A stretch of DNA of 64,000 nt. Source: Bradyrhizobium aeschynomenes (GTDB taxonomy: Bacteria > Pseudomonadota > Alphaproteobacteria > Rhizobiales > Xanthobacteraceae). The stretch lies in assembly GCF_013178945.1 (NCBI RefSeq), contig NZ_JABFDM010000005.1, positions 417,342 to 481,341 on the forward strand, written 5' to 3'. The notes under the pieces were generated by a model that was not told where the DNA came from, searched no databases, and saw only the letters and a program-made list of their open reading frames with translations. Both the position numbers and the translations under genes were made by a program. Shown one piece after another: positions 36,943 to 47,227 of the stretch; position 1 is the stretch's first letter; every line of letters begins with the position of its first letter.

Positions 36943-37415
36943 CGCTGGGCCTCCGAGACGAGAGCATCGATCCGGGCTTCGTCGAGCCGGCCGAACAGCC
37001 GGCCGTCGAGCATCGCCGAGGGCGCGGTCGCGCACAGGCCGAGGCAGTAGATCGGCTCGAGCGTGACGCGCTCATCGGCGGTGGTGTTGCCCATCGCAAT
37101 CCCTAGCTTAGCCTCGACACGAGCTGCGAGTGCATCGCCGCCGGCAGCCTGGCAGGCCTCGGCGCGACACAGCTTCAGCACGTGACGGCCGGCCTTTTTG
37201 GCCCGGAAATCATGGTAGAACGTGAATACGCCGTAAACCTCGGCGCGTGACAGGTTGAGGGCGGATGCGATCATCGGAATGGCATCCTCGGGGACGTAGC
37301 CGAACGTCTCCTGCAACGCATGGAGGATGGGCAAGGTTGCTCCCTCCATCTGGCTATGTTCGGCGATGATCTCGGCGCCGCGCGCCGCGTCCCAACTTTC
37401 GTACACCGGCGTCAT
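36939..37415 (-). CDS. fdsG: NAD-dependent formate dehydrogenase, gamma subunit
   Basis: The 158-residue NuoE-like subunit has a helical N-terminus and a 2Fe-2S thioredoxin-like domain with CRAEACQ and CLGLC as the four cluster ligands. First gene of fdsGBA-fdhD-fdsD. An ATG eight codons earlier is possible; the chosen one has GGGATCAGG before it. Confidence 0.94.
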   Translation of the reverse strand: MTPVYESWDAARGAEIIAEHSQMEGATLPILHALQETFGYVPEDAIPMIASALNLSRAEVYGVFTFYHDFRAKKAGRHVLKLCRAEACQAAGGDALAARVEAKLGIAMGNTTADERVTLEPIYCLGLCATAPSAMLDGRLFGRLDEARIDALVSEAQR

Positions 37416-37462
37416 CCTGATCCCGATTCTGCGTTGCAAGCGTTTCGCACATCCAAATTGGA

Positions 37463-37480
37463 ATTGCTCAAGATATCAAT
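37463..37480. promoter_or_regulatory. Possible LysR-type site in the fdsG-lysR intergenic region
   Basis: ATTG-CTCAAGATAT-CAAT is an inverted repeat in the AT-rich part of the 261-bp divergent promoter region, 48 bp upstream of fdsG. It fits the T-N11-A shape of LysR sites. Confidence 0.4.
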
Positions 37481-37676
37481 AAAGCAGTCCCGTGCTGCGA
37501 TAGCGAAACGCAATCGTGGGATAGCTAGAAGTTGACGAAAAACAGGCGCTCGCGCGACAGGGCTGCGGCGCGTTTTACCATGTCGGCGACACCCTTGCCG
37601 TGATAGAGTTTCACGGTGGCCGACGCGTCCGAAAACGTGCGGAACCAGGCCCATCAACCGCTGGAAGGCCGACCTC

Positions 37677-38570
37677 TTGATCGACAAGCTCGAACTGCTG
37701 CTGGCGCTGGCCAAGGAGCGTCATTTCGGCCGGGCGGCCGAGGCCTGCGGCGTCACCCAGCCGACGATGTCGACCAGCATCAAGCAGCTCGAGGAGATCC
37801 TCGGCGTCATGCTGGTGCAGCGCGGTTCGCGGTTCCAGGGGTTCACGCCGGAAGGCGAGCGCACGCTGGATTGGGCGCGCCGCATCGTCGGCGACTTCCG
37901 CGCGATGCGCCAGGAGATCAATGGCCTCAAGGACAAGCTTTCGGGCGAAATCCGGATCGCGGCGGTGCCGACCGTGCTGGGCATGGTGGCGTCGCTGACG
38001 ACGCCGTTCCGCGCCAAGCATCCGGAGGTCCGGTTCCGCATCATGTCGTGCACGTCCGCCGACGTGCTCGGCCTGCTGGAGAATCTCGAGGTCGATGCCG
38101 GGCTGACCTACATCGAGAACGAGCCGATCGGCCGCGTGCGCACCATCCCGCTCTACAACGAGAGCTACCGGCTGCTGACCGCGCCCGACGCGATGTTCGG
38201 CGATCGCGAGCAGGTGACGTGGAAGGAGGTTGGGCAGGTGCCGCTGTGCCTGCTGACGCCCGACATGCAGAACCGCCGCATCATCGACCGCGCGCTGAAG
38301 GCCGCCGGCAACGAGGTGACGCCGACGCTGACCTCGAACTCGCTGCTGGTGCTCTACACCCATGTGAAGACCGGCCGCTGGGCGAGCGTGATGCCGGCCA
38401 AGCTCGCCGAGACGCTGGGGCTCGCCGACAAGGTGCGCTCGATCCCGATCGTCGATCCCGTGATCAACTACCAGATCGGCCTCGTTATCCCGCAGCGCGA
38501 CCCCATGACCCCGCTGATCGCCTCGCTGGTGCAGATCGCCCGCGAGGTCGCGCCGAGCTTGCAGGCGTAG
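37677..38570 (+). CDS. LysR-family regulator, probable regulator of the formate dehydrogenase operon
   Basis: The 297-residue protein has an N-terminal helix-turn-helix (FGRAAEACGVTQPTMSTSIKQLEEILG) and a type 2 periplasmic-binding effector domain. It starts at TTG with GGAAGG eight bases upstream; no ATG or GTG fits in frame. It resembles the FdsR/CbbR type found divergent from fds operons, which sense formate in Cupriavidus. That formate is the ligand here is inference. Confidence 0.88.
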   Translation: MIDKLELLLALAKERHFGRAAEACGVTQPTMSTSIKQLEEILGVMLVQRGSRFQGFTPEGERTLDWARRIVGDFRAMRQEINGLKDKLSGEIRIAAVPTVLGMVASLTTPFRAKHPEVRFRIMSCTSADVLGLLENLEVDAGLTYIENEPIGRVRTIPLYNESYRLLTAPDAMFGDREQVTWKEVGQVPLCLLTPDMQNRRIIDRALKAAGNEVTPTLTSNSLLVLYTHVKTGRWASVMPAKLAETLGLADKVRSIPIVDPVINYQIGLVIPQRDPMTPLIASLVQIAREVAPSLQA

Positions 38571-38589
38571 GCATTGGCTTCGTCGCTGC

Positions 38590-38714
38590 AGGTGGGCAAA
38601 GGCGCGTCCGCGCGGCCAGACGCAGCATCACGCGCGCCGCGCCCGCCGTCGGCGTCCATATCTGCCGACAGACGGTGGGCACACGCCGCCTGCGGCGCCG
38701 CTTCGCCCACCCTG
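38590..38714. repeat. GGTGGGCAAAGGCG-type palindromic repeat, copy A
   Basis: GGTGGGCAAAGGCGCG at the left is mirrored by GCCGCTTCGCCCACC at the right, with GGTGGGCACACGCCGCC inside. A related element lies at 62903-63040. This is a known style of dispersed intergenic repeat in Bradyrhizobium. Confidence 0.65.
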
Positions 38715-38737
38715 CGTTCTTGCGGGCCGTTGCGGGC

Positions 38738-39061
38738 TCAGCCTGCCGTCGTCAATGGCACCCGGACATCGTAATGCGCGGACTGCGCGTCATAGCGACC
38801 GAGCAGCGCCTGCGCTGCGGCCGGCACGACGGCCTGCTCATGTGCGGCTCCTGCGAAGCGCTTGACGGCGTCCTCGTCGGTGAACGTCATGATCGTCATG
38901 AACTCCACCTCGGTCTCCAGCGGCCGGCGCAGCAGCTCGATGCCGGTGAACCCGACGATCGCTCGGTCCTTGATCGCCGGAAAGATCGTCGAGCGCAGCA
39001 GTTCCTCGTAGGCATCCGCATTCGCTGGGCTGGTCCAGCCGCGCCATATCCGCCTCAGCAT
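38738..39061 (-). CDS. Antibiotic-biosynthesis-monooxygenase-like protein
   Basis: The 107-residue single-domain protein opens MLRRIWRGWTSPANADAYEE and continues with IKDRAIVGFTGIELLRRPL and EFMTIMTFTDEDAVKRFAG, a dimeric alpha/beta barrel (ABM-like) pattern. Small members act as monooxygenases or simply bind small molecules. AAGGG precedes the ATG. No partner genes are clear. Confidence 0.7.
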   Translation of the reverse strand: MLRRIWRGWTSPANADAYEELLRSTIFPAIKDRAIVGFTGIELLRRPLETEVEFMTIMTFTDEDAVKRFAGAAHEQAVVPAAAQALLGRYDAQSAHYDVRVPLTTAG

Positions 39062-39230
39062 CGTTGATCCCTTCGGGTGCCAAGATGTCCACCCGCTAGG
39101 GATCGCACAGCCTGCGGTCCCGGACTTGCTCAAAATTGCGATTCTGCGGCGTGGATCAAAGCGGCGTGCCGGGGAGGAGGGCACGCGGCTCTTCGATCCT
39201 TGATCCTCGTCCGTAGCGGGTCGCGCGCGG

Positions 39231-39752
39231 TCAATACGAGGCGAACCTGTCTCGCATGATCTTCTCCTCCTGCCGGATGCGCAGCGCCAGCGGCAGGGCA
39301 TAGATCATCAGTCCAACGACGAGCGTGACATAGGCGTGCAGTGTCAACGCATAGCCGATCAGCTCGGGGACGATGTTGAGGAAGTAATTCGGATGGCGGA
39401 CGATCCGGAACAACGGGTGCCTCACCAGCGCATGGTCGCGCGCGATCATCAGCTTGACCGTCCAGAACCGTCCGAGCAATTGCGACACGACCAGCAGCAT
39501 GACCGCGCCGAACAGGTAGATGAGGAAGCCGGTGATGCTGATGGCATCGATCGGCGCGTCGCGGACGAGGCCCTCGGCCGTCGCGGCGAGATAAAAAGCC
39601 ACATGGGCCATCGCGAGCCAGCGCGACACCGAGGCGCCGTATTCGGTGGCGCCGTCGGCGCGCAGCCGCTTCTCGTTGCGGATCGAGACCGCGAGCATGG
39701 CGAAGCGGTAGACGAAGGCGGCGACGATGAAGGCGATGATCACACCCGACAC
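39231..39752 (-). CDS. Isoprenylcysteine carboxyl methyltransferase-like membrane protein
   Basis: The 173-residue protein has about four transmembrane segments and the ICMT-type C-terminal motif LVRHPLFRIVRHPNYFLNIVPE, where the RHPNY and a distal Glu-rich end (RIRQEEKIMRDRF) bind SAM. Bacterial relatives methylate carboxyl or other groups of hydrophobic substrates and occur in type III polyketide loci; no such synthase gene is present here. Confidence 0.8.
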   Translation of the reverse strand: MSGVIIAFIVAAFVYRFAMLAVSIRNEKRLRADGATEYGASVSRWLAMAHVAFYLAATAEGLVRDAPIDAISITGFLIYLFGAVMLLVVSQLLGRFWTVKLMIARDHALVRHPLFRIVRHPNYFLNIVPELIGYALTLHAYVTLVVGLMIYALPLALRIRQEEKIMRDRFASY

Positions 39753-39878
39753 TCCCGTTTTCGGAGCGCTTGCCTTAGTTGTCGATCGGCAGGTGCGTCA
39801 ATACCTCAGACGTCAGCATTTCCGTTCGCAAGCTGACGGCGACGCTCATCGGCGCAAAGGTGTCCGACGCGTCCACCC

Positions 39879-42203
<2,325 letters not shown>

Positions 42204-42412
42204 GCTGTAGACCCCCGAAACTTTGCTTGGATACCCGAATTTCGAAAGAGCCCCAGCCGCTTCCGAATCAAGTCGATTTGAATCCAGATTTCTCGGGCTG
42301 TCGAGAGTCAACGATTTGGCAAAAGCTAATAAATCTTATCCAATGCGGATTTGCCATGGCGAAAAGCCGGCGAGATGAGTCCGAAGCGAGAACGCAGCGT
42401 GACGTCAGGGCT

Positions 42413-43801
42413 TCAGCCGTGCGGCGGCTCGGCGTGGCTGATGACGCGCTTCACGGTCGGGAAGGTGCGCCGTATCCCGCGCTCGATGTGGTCGACATTG
42501 TCGTGCACCTTGAGCACGCTCATCGACGGTGCGGCCCGGCAGTGGAAGTTGACGATCTCGCCGGCCTCGGTGTTGCGGACACGGACGTTGTGCACATCGT
42601 ACATGTCGGTCTCGGCGGCGAAGCGCTGCAAGGCGTCGGCGATCAGCGCGATGCGCTCTGCGGGCGCGTCGATGCCGAACGGCAGCTCGGGCTCGAGCGG
42701 CTCGATATGGGTGTCGACCTCGACGTCGGCGCCGAACTCGTCGCGGATGCTGCGTTCCAGCTCGTGGGCGATCGCATGGGCGGCGACCAGTGTCATGTCG
42801 CCGTCGACCTCGAGGTCGATGGCGACGATCAGGCGGCCGCCGATATCGTGGACGGTGACGTGGTGGATCGCGAGCCCGGAATTGCGCGCGATCACCATGA
42901 TGCGCTCGCGGACGCTCTCATTGCTGAGGGCGACCGGCACCGTGGTGAAGGTGACGTCGGCGCCGCCGAGGCTGGCGTCCACCGCCGCCTGCGCATCGCG
43001 CTTGATCTCGTGGACGCGGTCGATCGGATAGGTGCGCGGCACCGTGACGGTGGCGTCGACGAAATGCGTGGCGCCGACGAGTCGCACCCGCAGCCGCTCG
43101 ACGCCGACGACGCCGGCGACCGAACGGATCGCGACGTCGGCTTTCTCCGCCGCGCCATCGGGCGCCCGGTCGAGCAGTGTTTCTACGGTCGAGCGTGCGA
43201 GCCGCAGGCCGAGCACCGAGATCATCACGGCGACGGCGACGGCGGCGGCGGAATCGCCCCACCAGAAGCCGAAGGCAGTGAGGACGAGCCCGGCGATGAC
43301 CGCGATCGATCCGAGCACGTCGGAGGCGAAATGCAGCGCGTCGGCGGCGAGCGCCTGGCTGTGGGTTTCGTGCGCGGCCCGGTGCAGGGCGCGGGCGCGC
43401 CAGAAATTCACGGCGATGTCGATCAGCAGCACCACGAACGGGATCGCCGAGAGCTGTGGCGGCGGCGCGGCTTCCCGCAACCGGCTGACGGACTCGACCA
43501 GGACGCCGCCGGCCAGCACGTAGAGCAGGGCGATGACGCCGAGTGCCGACAGGCTCTCGAGCTTGCCATGGCCATAATGATGCTCGTCGTCGGCCGGCCG
43601 GTCCGATACCCGAACCACCATCCATGTGATGACGGTGGCGACGACGTCGACGGCGCTGTGCAGCGCCTCGGAGACGAGTGCGAGGCTGCCGATCAGGATG
43701 CCGACGACGAACTTCGCCGCGGCCATGCTGGCGCTCGCCGCGATCGAAATCGCAGCGACGCGGGCCTTGCCGGAATCGACATGAGAGACGGCGTCCTTCA
43801 T
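42413..43801 (-). CDS. Cation diffusion facilitator transporter
   Basis: The 462-residue protein has a CDF membrane domain of six helices with the metal-site motifs SEALHSAVDV and DALHFASDVLGS. It then has an unusually long cytoplasmic part containing the normal dimerisation domain (VRLVGATHFVDATVTVPRT) and a second, repeated one (ISH-rich end with VRVRNTEAGEIVNFHC). It exports Zn2+, Fe2+, Mn2+ or Co2+ against protons. The double C-terminal domain is the notable point; the common form has about 300 residues. Confidence 0.9.
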   Translation of the reverse strand: MKDAVSHVDSGKARVAAISIAASASMAAAKFVVGILIGSLALVSEALHSAVDVVATVITWMVVRVSDRPADDEHHYGHGKLESLSALGVIALLYVLAGGVLVESVSRLREAAPPPQLSAIPFVVLLIDIAVNFWRARALHRAAHETHSQALAADALHFASDVLGSIAVIAGLVLTAFGFWWGDSAAAVAVAVMISVLGLRLARSTVETLLDRAPDGAAEKADVAIRSVAGVVGVERLRVRLVGATHFVDATVTVPRTYPIDRVHEIKRDAQAAVDASLGGADVTFTTVPVALSNESVRERIMVIARNSGLAIHHVTVHDIGGRLIVAIDLEVDGDMTLVAAHAIAHELERSIRDEFGADVEVDTHIEPLEPELPFGIDAPAERIALIADALQRFAAETDMYDVHNVRVRNTEAGEIVNFHCRAAPSMSVLKVHDNVDHIERGIRRTFPTVKRVISHAEPPHG

Positions 43802-43909
43802 GGGCGCGGATTTAGCAGCCGATGTCGCGCCGTGAAAGCCGGCATCGCGCGGCAAATTCGTCTTTGCCGCGCACTGTTTCGATTGCGTCTAAATGTCAGA
43901 ACATTGGGC

Positions 43910-44878
43910 TCACAAGGTCACCACGATCTTGCCGAGATGCCTGTTCGCCTCCATGTGGGCGAACGCCGCGCCGATGTCGTCGAAGGCGAAGACGCGGTCG
44001 AGCGGCAGGCGCAGGGCCCGCGTTTCCACGGAACTCCAGATGTCCTGCTTCACCTCGTCGAAGATCGCGCGGATCTCCTCGATCGAGCGGGTGCGGAAGG
44101 TGACGCCGACATAGGTGATGCGGCGCGCCGCGTGCAGGTCGAAATTGAAATCGGCATGGGTGCCGCCGAGCCGGCCGACATTGACGATCCGGCCGAGCAC
44201 CTTGGTGGCCGCGAGGTTCTGGTTGGCGACGGCGCCCGAGATCTGGTCGACGATGAGGTCGACGCCCTGGCCGCCCGTCGCCTTCAGCACCTGGTCGACC
44301 CAGCCGGGATCGCTGGAGTCGATCGCGAGATCGGCGCCGAACTCCTTCAGTCGCTCGCGGCGCGTGGCATCGGTGGAGGAGCCGATCACGAGCGATGCCC
44401 CCTTGAGCTTGGCAATCTGCATCGCCATCAGGCCGACGCCGGAGCTCGCGCCTTGTACCAGCACGCTGTGGCCGGGCTGCAGCGCGCCGTTGGTGACGAC
44501 GGCGTTGTGCATCGTGGTCAGCGCGATCGGCAGCGTCGCGGCCTCGTCGAAGTTCATGTTCGACGGCGCGTGGAACAGGCGGCCGTGATCGGCGAGGGTG
44601 TATTCTGCGAACGCGGCGCCGCCCGAGCCCATGACCCGGTCACCGACCTTGAGACCCTTGGCGTCGGGTCCGAGCTCGGCGACCTCGCCGGCCCATTCCA
44701 TGCCGAGCACGGTGCCGACACCGCCGGCGGCGCCGTGCGCATGTCCCTTGGTCATGCCGAGATCGGCACGATTGAGGCCGCAGGCACGGACGCGCACCAG
44801 CACTTGCGTGCCCTTCGGCGCGGGTTTGGCGACGTCGGTGATCGCGGCGCCCTGGGCGCCATACACATAGGCTTTCAT
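43910..44878 (-). CDS. Quinone-oxidoreductase-like alcohol dehydrogenase (MDR family)
   Basis: The 322-residue MDR protein starts MKAYVYGAQGAAITDVAKPA and has the NADPH site VLVQGASSGVGLMAMQIAKL. It lacks the structural zinc cysteines, as in quinone oxidoreductases (QOR, NADPH:quinone). It lies 137 bp downstream of the CBS-domain gene on the same strand and may be cotranscribed with it, which would put it under the oxalate-type operator. Confidence 0.85.
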   Translation of the reverse strand: MKAYVYGAQGAAITDVAKPAPKGTQVLVRVRACGLNRADLGMTKGHAHGAAGGVGTVLGMEWAGEVAELGPDAKGLKVGDRVMGSGGAAFAEYTLADHGRLFHAPSNMNFDEAATLPIALTTMHNAVVTNGALQPGHSVLVQGASSGVGLMAMQIAKLKGASLVIGSSTDATRRERLKEFGADLAIDSSDPGWVDQVLKATGGQGVDLIVDQISGAVANQNLAATKVLGRIVNVGRLGGTHADFNFDLHAARRITYVGVTFRTRSIEEIRAIFDEVKQDIWSSVETRALRLPLDRVFAFDDIGAAFAHMEANRHLGKIVVTL

Positions 44879-45015
44879 CGCAAGCAGTCCTGTCGGGCCA
44901 AAGCGAGTGGCGGGATCGAGCCGCCGCTCTTCACTGCGCACCGCCTAACAGGCGGCGCGCAGCTCCGACAAGACCTCGTTTGCGGTAAGACCGTTCCGCT
45001 GACCGGCACAATGCG

Positions 45016-45435
45016 TCAGGCGGCGACCGGAGCTTCCGCTTCGTCGAAGGCCGAGGAGACGTCACGCATGCTGATGACGCCGGCGAGTGCGAAGTCGACG
45101 ATGACGGGAAGGTGGCGGATGTGGTGCACGTTCATCAGGTGCCGCACATGCTCGAGCGTGTCCTCGGTGCTGCAGGAGATCAGCCGTTGCGGCGAGATCA
45201 GCTGTGAGACCTTCAGGTTGACGCCGGCGGCGCCATGCTCGGCGATGGCGCGAACGACGTCACGCTCGGTGAACATGCCGGCCGCGGTGTTGCCCTCGGT
45301 GCGGACGACATCCTTGACGACGAGGGCGCTGACATTGCTGGCGCGCATCAGCTGCGCCGCGACGCCGACGGTCTCGTTCATTCGCACCGTGATCACGCGC
45401 GCCGTCTTGTTGCGCAGGATGTCTCCGACTTTCAT
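45016..45435 (-). CDS. Tandem CBS-domain protein
   Basis: The 139-residue protein is two CBS motifs forming one Bateman module (VRMNETVGVAAQLMRASNVSAL, FTERDVVRAIAEHG, STEDTLEHVRHLMNVHHIRHLPV, GVISMRDV). Such modules bind AMP, ATP or SAM and signal energy or redox state. GGAGGG precedes the ATG. A 17-bp palindrome matching the oxalate-gene operators lies 40 bp upstream, so it appears to be a regulon member of unknown role. Confidence 0.9.
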   Translation of the reverse strand: MKVGDILRNKTARVITVRMNETVGVAAQLMRASNVSALVVKDVVRTEGNTAAGMFTERDVVRAIAEHGAAGVNLKVSQLISPQRLISCSTEDTLEHVRHLMNVHHIRHLPVIVDFALAGVISMRDVSSAFDEAEAPVAA

Positions 45436-45474
45436 GGCACCCTCCCGTTTGTTTGGCTTCGATGGTTGGAAGTC

Positions 45475-45491
45475 TGGTATACGTTATGCCA
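45475..45491. promoter_or_regulatory. Oxalate-type operator of the CBS-domain gene
   Basis: TGGTATACGTTATGCCA is a 17-bp near palindrome, 40 bp before the CBS start codon and preceded on the minus strand by TTGACT, a likely -35 box. It belongs to the same family as the sites before oxlT, the 45-residue gene, gntR and the acyl-CoA synthetase. Confidence 0.8.
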
Positions 45492-45602
45492 GAAGTCAAT
45501 GTCGTTCGATGGCTTTTTGTGCGCCGGGCCACCGGAAAAACACATCAGCAACGCTGTCCAGGACGGTGCTCCCTGGCATCTGGTGCTTCGTTTCGGGGCA
45601 GA

Positions 45603-45636
45603 AACAAAAAAAAGAGGCGCACGGGGGTGCGCCTCT
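45603..45636 (-). terminator. Terminator of the first OxlT gene
   Basis: AGAGGCGCAC and GTGCGCCTCT form a 10-bp stem with a 4-base loop, followed on the minus strand by eight T residues. Confidence 0.9.
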
Positions 45637-45661
45637 CGAAGTCGCGGGAGGAAGAGGGGGC

Positions 45662-46978
45662 TCATGCCGTCCGGACATCCTGCGCGGCCGGCTCGGCGGC
45701 CGAAGCCTCCTTGCCGAGGATGAAGGCGCGGCGCAGCGGCTTGATCACGAACAGCGCCATCAACGCCGCCGTCGCGTTCAGGGCGACGCCGATGACGAAC
45801 ACGGCCTGCCAGCCATATTTGGCCGAGACGAGGCTCGCGAGCGGGACCAGCAGCGAGGCGGTGCCCTTCGCAGTGTAGAGCATGCCGTTGTTGGTCGCGG
45901 CATATTTGCTGCCGAAGGTGTCGCCTGAGGTTGCCGGAAACAGGCTGTAGATCTCGCCGAACACGCCGAAATAGACGGCGGTGGCGAGCACGAACACGAT
46001 CGGGTTGTGCCCGTAATTCGCCAGCGTCAGCAGCATCAGCGCGGCGGTGCCGAAGGCGATGAACATGGTGTGCTCGCGGCCGATCGTATCCGAGATCCAG
46101 CCGAACACCGGGCGGCCGAAGCCGTCGAAGATGCGGTCGAGCGAGATCGCGAACGTCAGCGCCGCCATCTGGAAGCCGGCGAGCGTCACCGGCTCGTTGG
46201 CGATCTTGAAGTCGTGCGCGATCGGGGCGATCTGGGCTGCGGTCATCAGGCCGCCGGAGGCCACCATGACGAACACCAGATACATGATCCAGAAGATCGG
46301 CGTGCGCAGCACCTGCGGCGGGGTGTAGTCGATCTTGCTCTGCGGCAGGTTGAGCTGCTTCTTGCGGGCGGGCGCCGCCACGCTCGGCGGCCGCAGGAAG
46401 ATCGCGAGCACGAACACGATCAGGCCCTGGCCGATGCCGAAGGTGAAGAACGCGCTCTGATAGCCGCTGGAGGCGATCATGCTGGCGATCGGCACCACGG
46501 TGAGCGCGGCACCGGCGCCGAAGCCGGCGGCGGTGGCGCCGGCGGCGAGGCCGCGGCGGTCCGGAAACCATTTCAGCGCATTGCCGACGCAGGTGCCGTA
46601 CACGGCACCGGCACCGATGCCGCCGATCACGGCGCCGGCGTAGAGCAGAGTGAGGGAGTCGGCGTAGGAGTTCAGCACCCAGGCCAGCGAGATCATGACG
46701 CCGCCGAACATGATGACGACGCGCGGGCCGTATTTGTCGACGAACCAGGCTTCGACCGGCACCAGCCAGGTTTCGGTGACCACGAAGATCGTGAACGCCA
46801 GCTGGATGGCGGTGCGGCCCCAATGAAACTTCGCATCGATCGGGTCGACGAACAGTGTCCAGCCGTATTGCAGGTTGGCGATCATCGCCATGCAGACGAT
46901 GCCCATCGCGAGTTGAACCCAGCGGAAGCTGCTGGACTGTGCCTGAACAGGCGGTGTTGCCTCAGTGCTGGAAACCAT
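45662..46978 (-). CDS. OxlT-type MFS oxalate/formate carrier, paralogue 1
   Basis: The 438-residue major facilitator has 12 transmembrane helices. OxlT-family marks are ANLQYGWTLFVDPI, VDKYGPRVVIMFGGV, GTCVGNALKWFPDRRGLAAGATAAGFGAG and NNGMLYTAKGTASLLVPLA, where the lysine in YTAKGTA fits the substrate-binding Lys of OxlT and an Arg in LDRIFDGFGRP fits the second. OxlT swaps oxalate for formate. GGAGG precedes the ATG. A double oxalate-type operator lies about 70 bp upstream. A second paralogue follows it on the chromosome. Confidence 0.85.
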   Translation of the reverse strand: MVSSTEATPPVQAQSSSFRWVQLAMGIVCMAMIANLQYGWTLFVDPIDAKFHWGRTAIQLAFTIFVVTETWLVPVEAWFVDKYGPRVVIMFGGVMISLAWVLNSYADSLTLLYAGAVIGGIGAGAVYGTCVGNALKWFPDRRGLAAGATAAGFGAGAALTVVPIASMIASSGYQSAFFTFGIGQGLIVFVLAIFLRPPSVAAPARKKQLNLPQSKIDYTPPQVLRTPIFWIMYLVFVMVASGGLMTAAQIAPIAHDFKIANEPVTLAGFQMAALTFAISLDRIFDGFGRPVFGWISDTIGREHTMFIAFGTAALMLLTLANYGHNPIVFVLATAVYFGVFGEIYSLFPATSGDTFGSKYAATNNGMLYTAKGTASLLVPLASLVSAKYGWQAVFVIGVALNATAALMALFVIKPLRRAFILGKEASAAEPAAQDVRTA

Positions 46979-47047
46979 GTGTCCTCCCAAGACGGCGCTC
47001 TCTTTCGGCCTGTCGGGCCGGGCGGCGGGGCCGTCGTCCGTCTGTCT

Positions 47048-47072
47048 TGGTATACTGGTATAAGATATCCCA
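47048..47072. promoter_or_regulatory. Double oxalate-type operator of OxlT paralogue 1
   Basis: TGGTATAAGATATCCCA (47056-47072) is a 17-bp near palindrome, and an overlapping second copy starts at 47048 (TGGTATACTGGTATAAG). It lies 70 bp before the start codon. Confidence 0.75.
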
Positions 47073-47140
47073 GACGGCAATATGGCCTGCGACACAGGGT
47101 GCGACATGTTGCTTTGCACACAAGCCGCGCCGGTGCACCA

Positions 47141-47174
47141 AGCAAAAGAAAACGCTCGGCAAACTGCCGAGCGT
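47141..47174 (-). terminator. Terminator of the second OxlT gene
   Basis: ACGCTCGGC and GCCGAGCGT form a 9-bp stem, followed on the minus strand by TTTCTTTTGC. It isolates the second OxlT gene from the first. Confidence 0.85.
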
Positions 47175-47227
47175 CCTCAATCTGGAATCGTTCTATTTTA
47201 TTTTCGCTGCAGTGCGAAGCGCGCTCC

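Noticed and set aside
39775..39846. 24-codon frame between the methyltransferase-like and kinase genes
   Set aside because: It is too short, with no ribosome site or sign of conservation.
42227..45928. 1233-codon plus-strand frame
   Set aside because: It is antisense to the cation transporter, oxidoreductase and CBS genes and has no recognisable domain.
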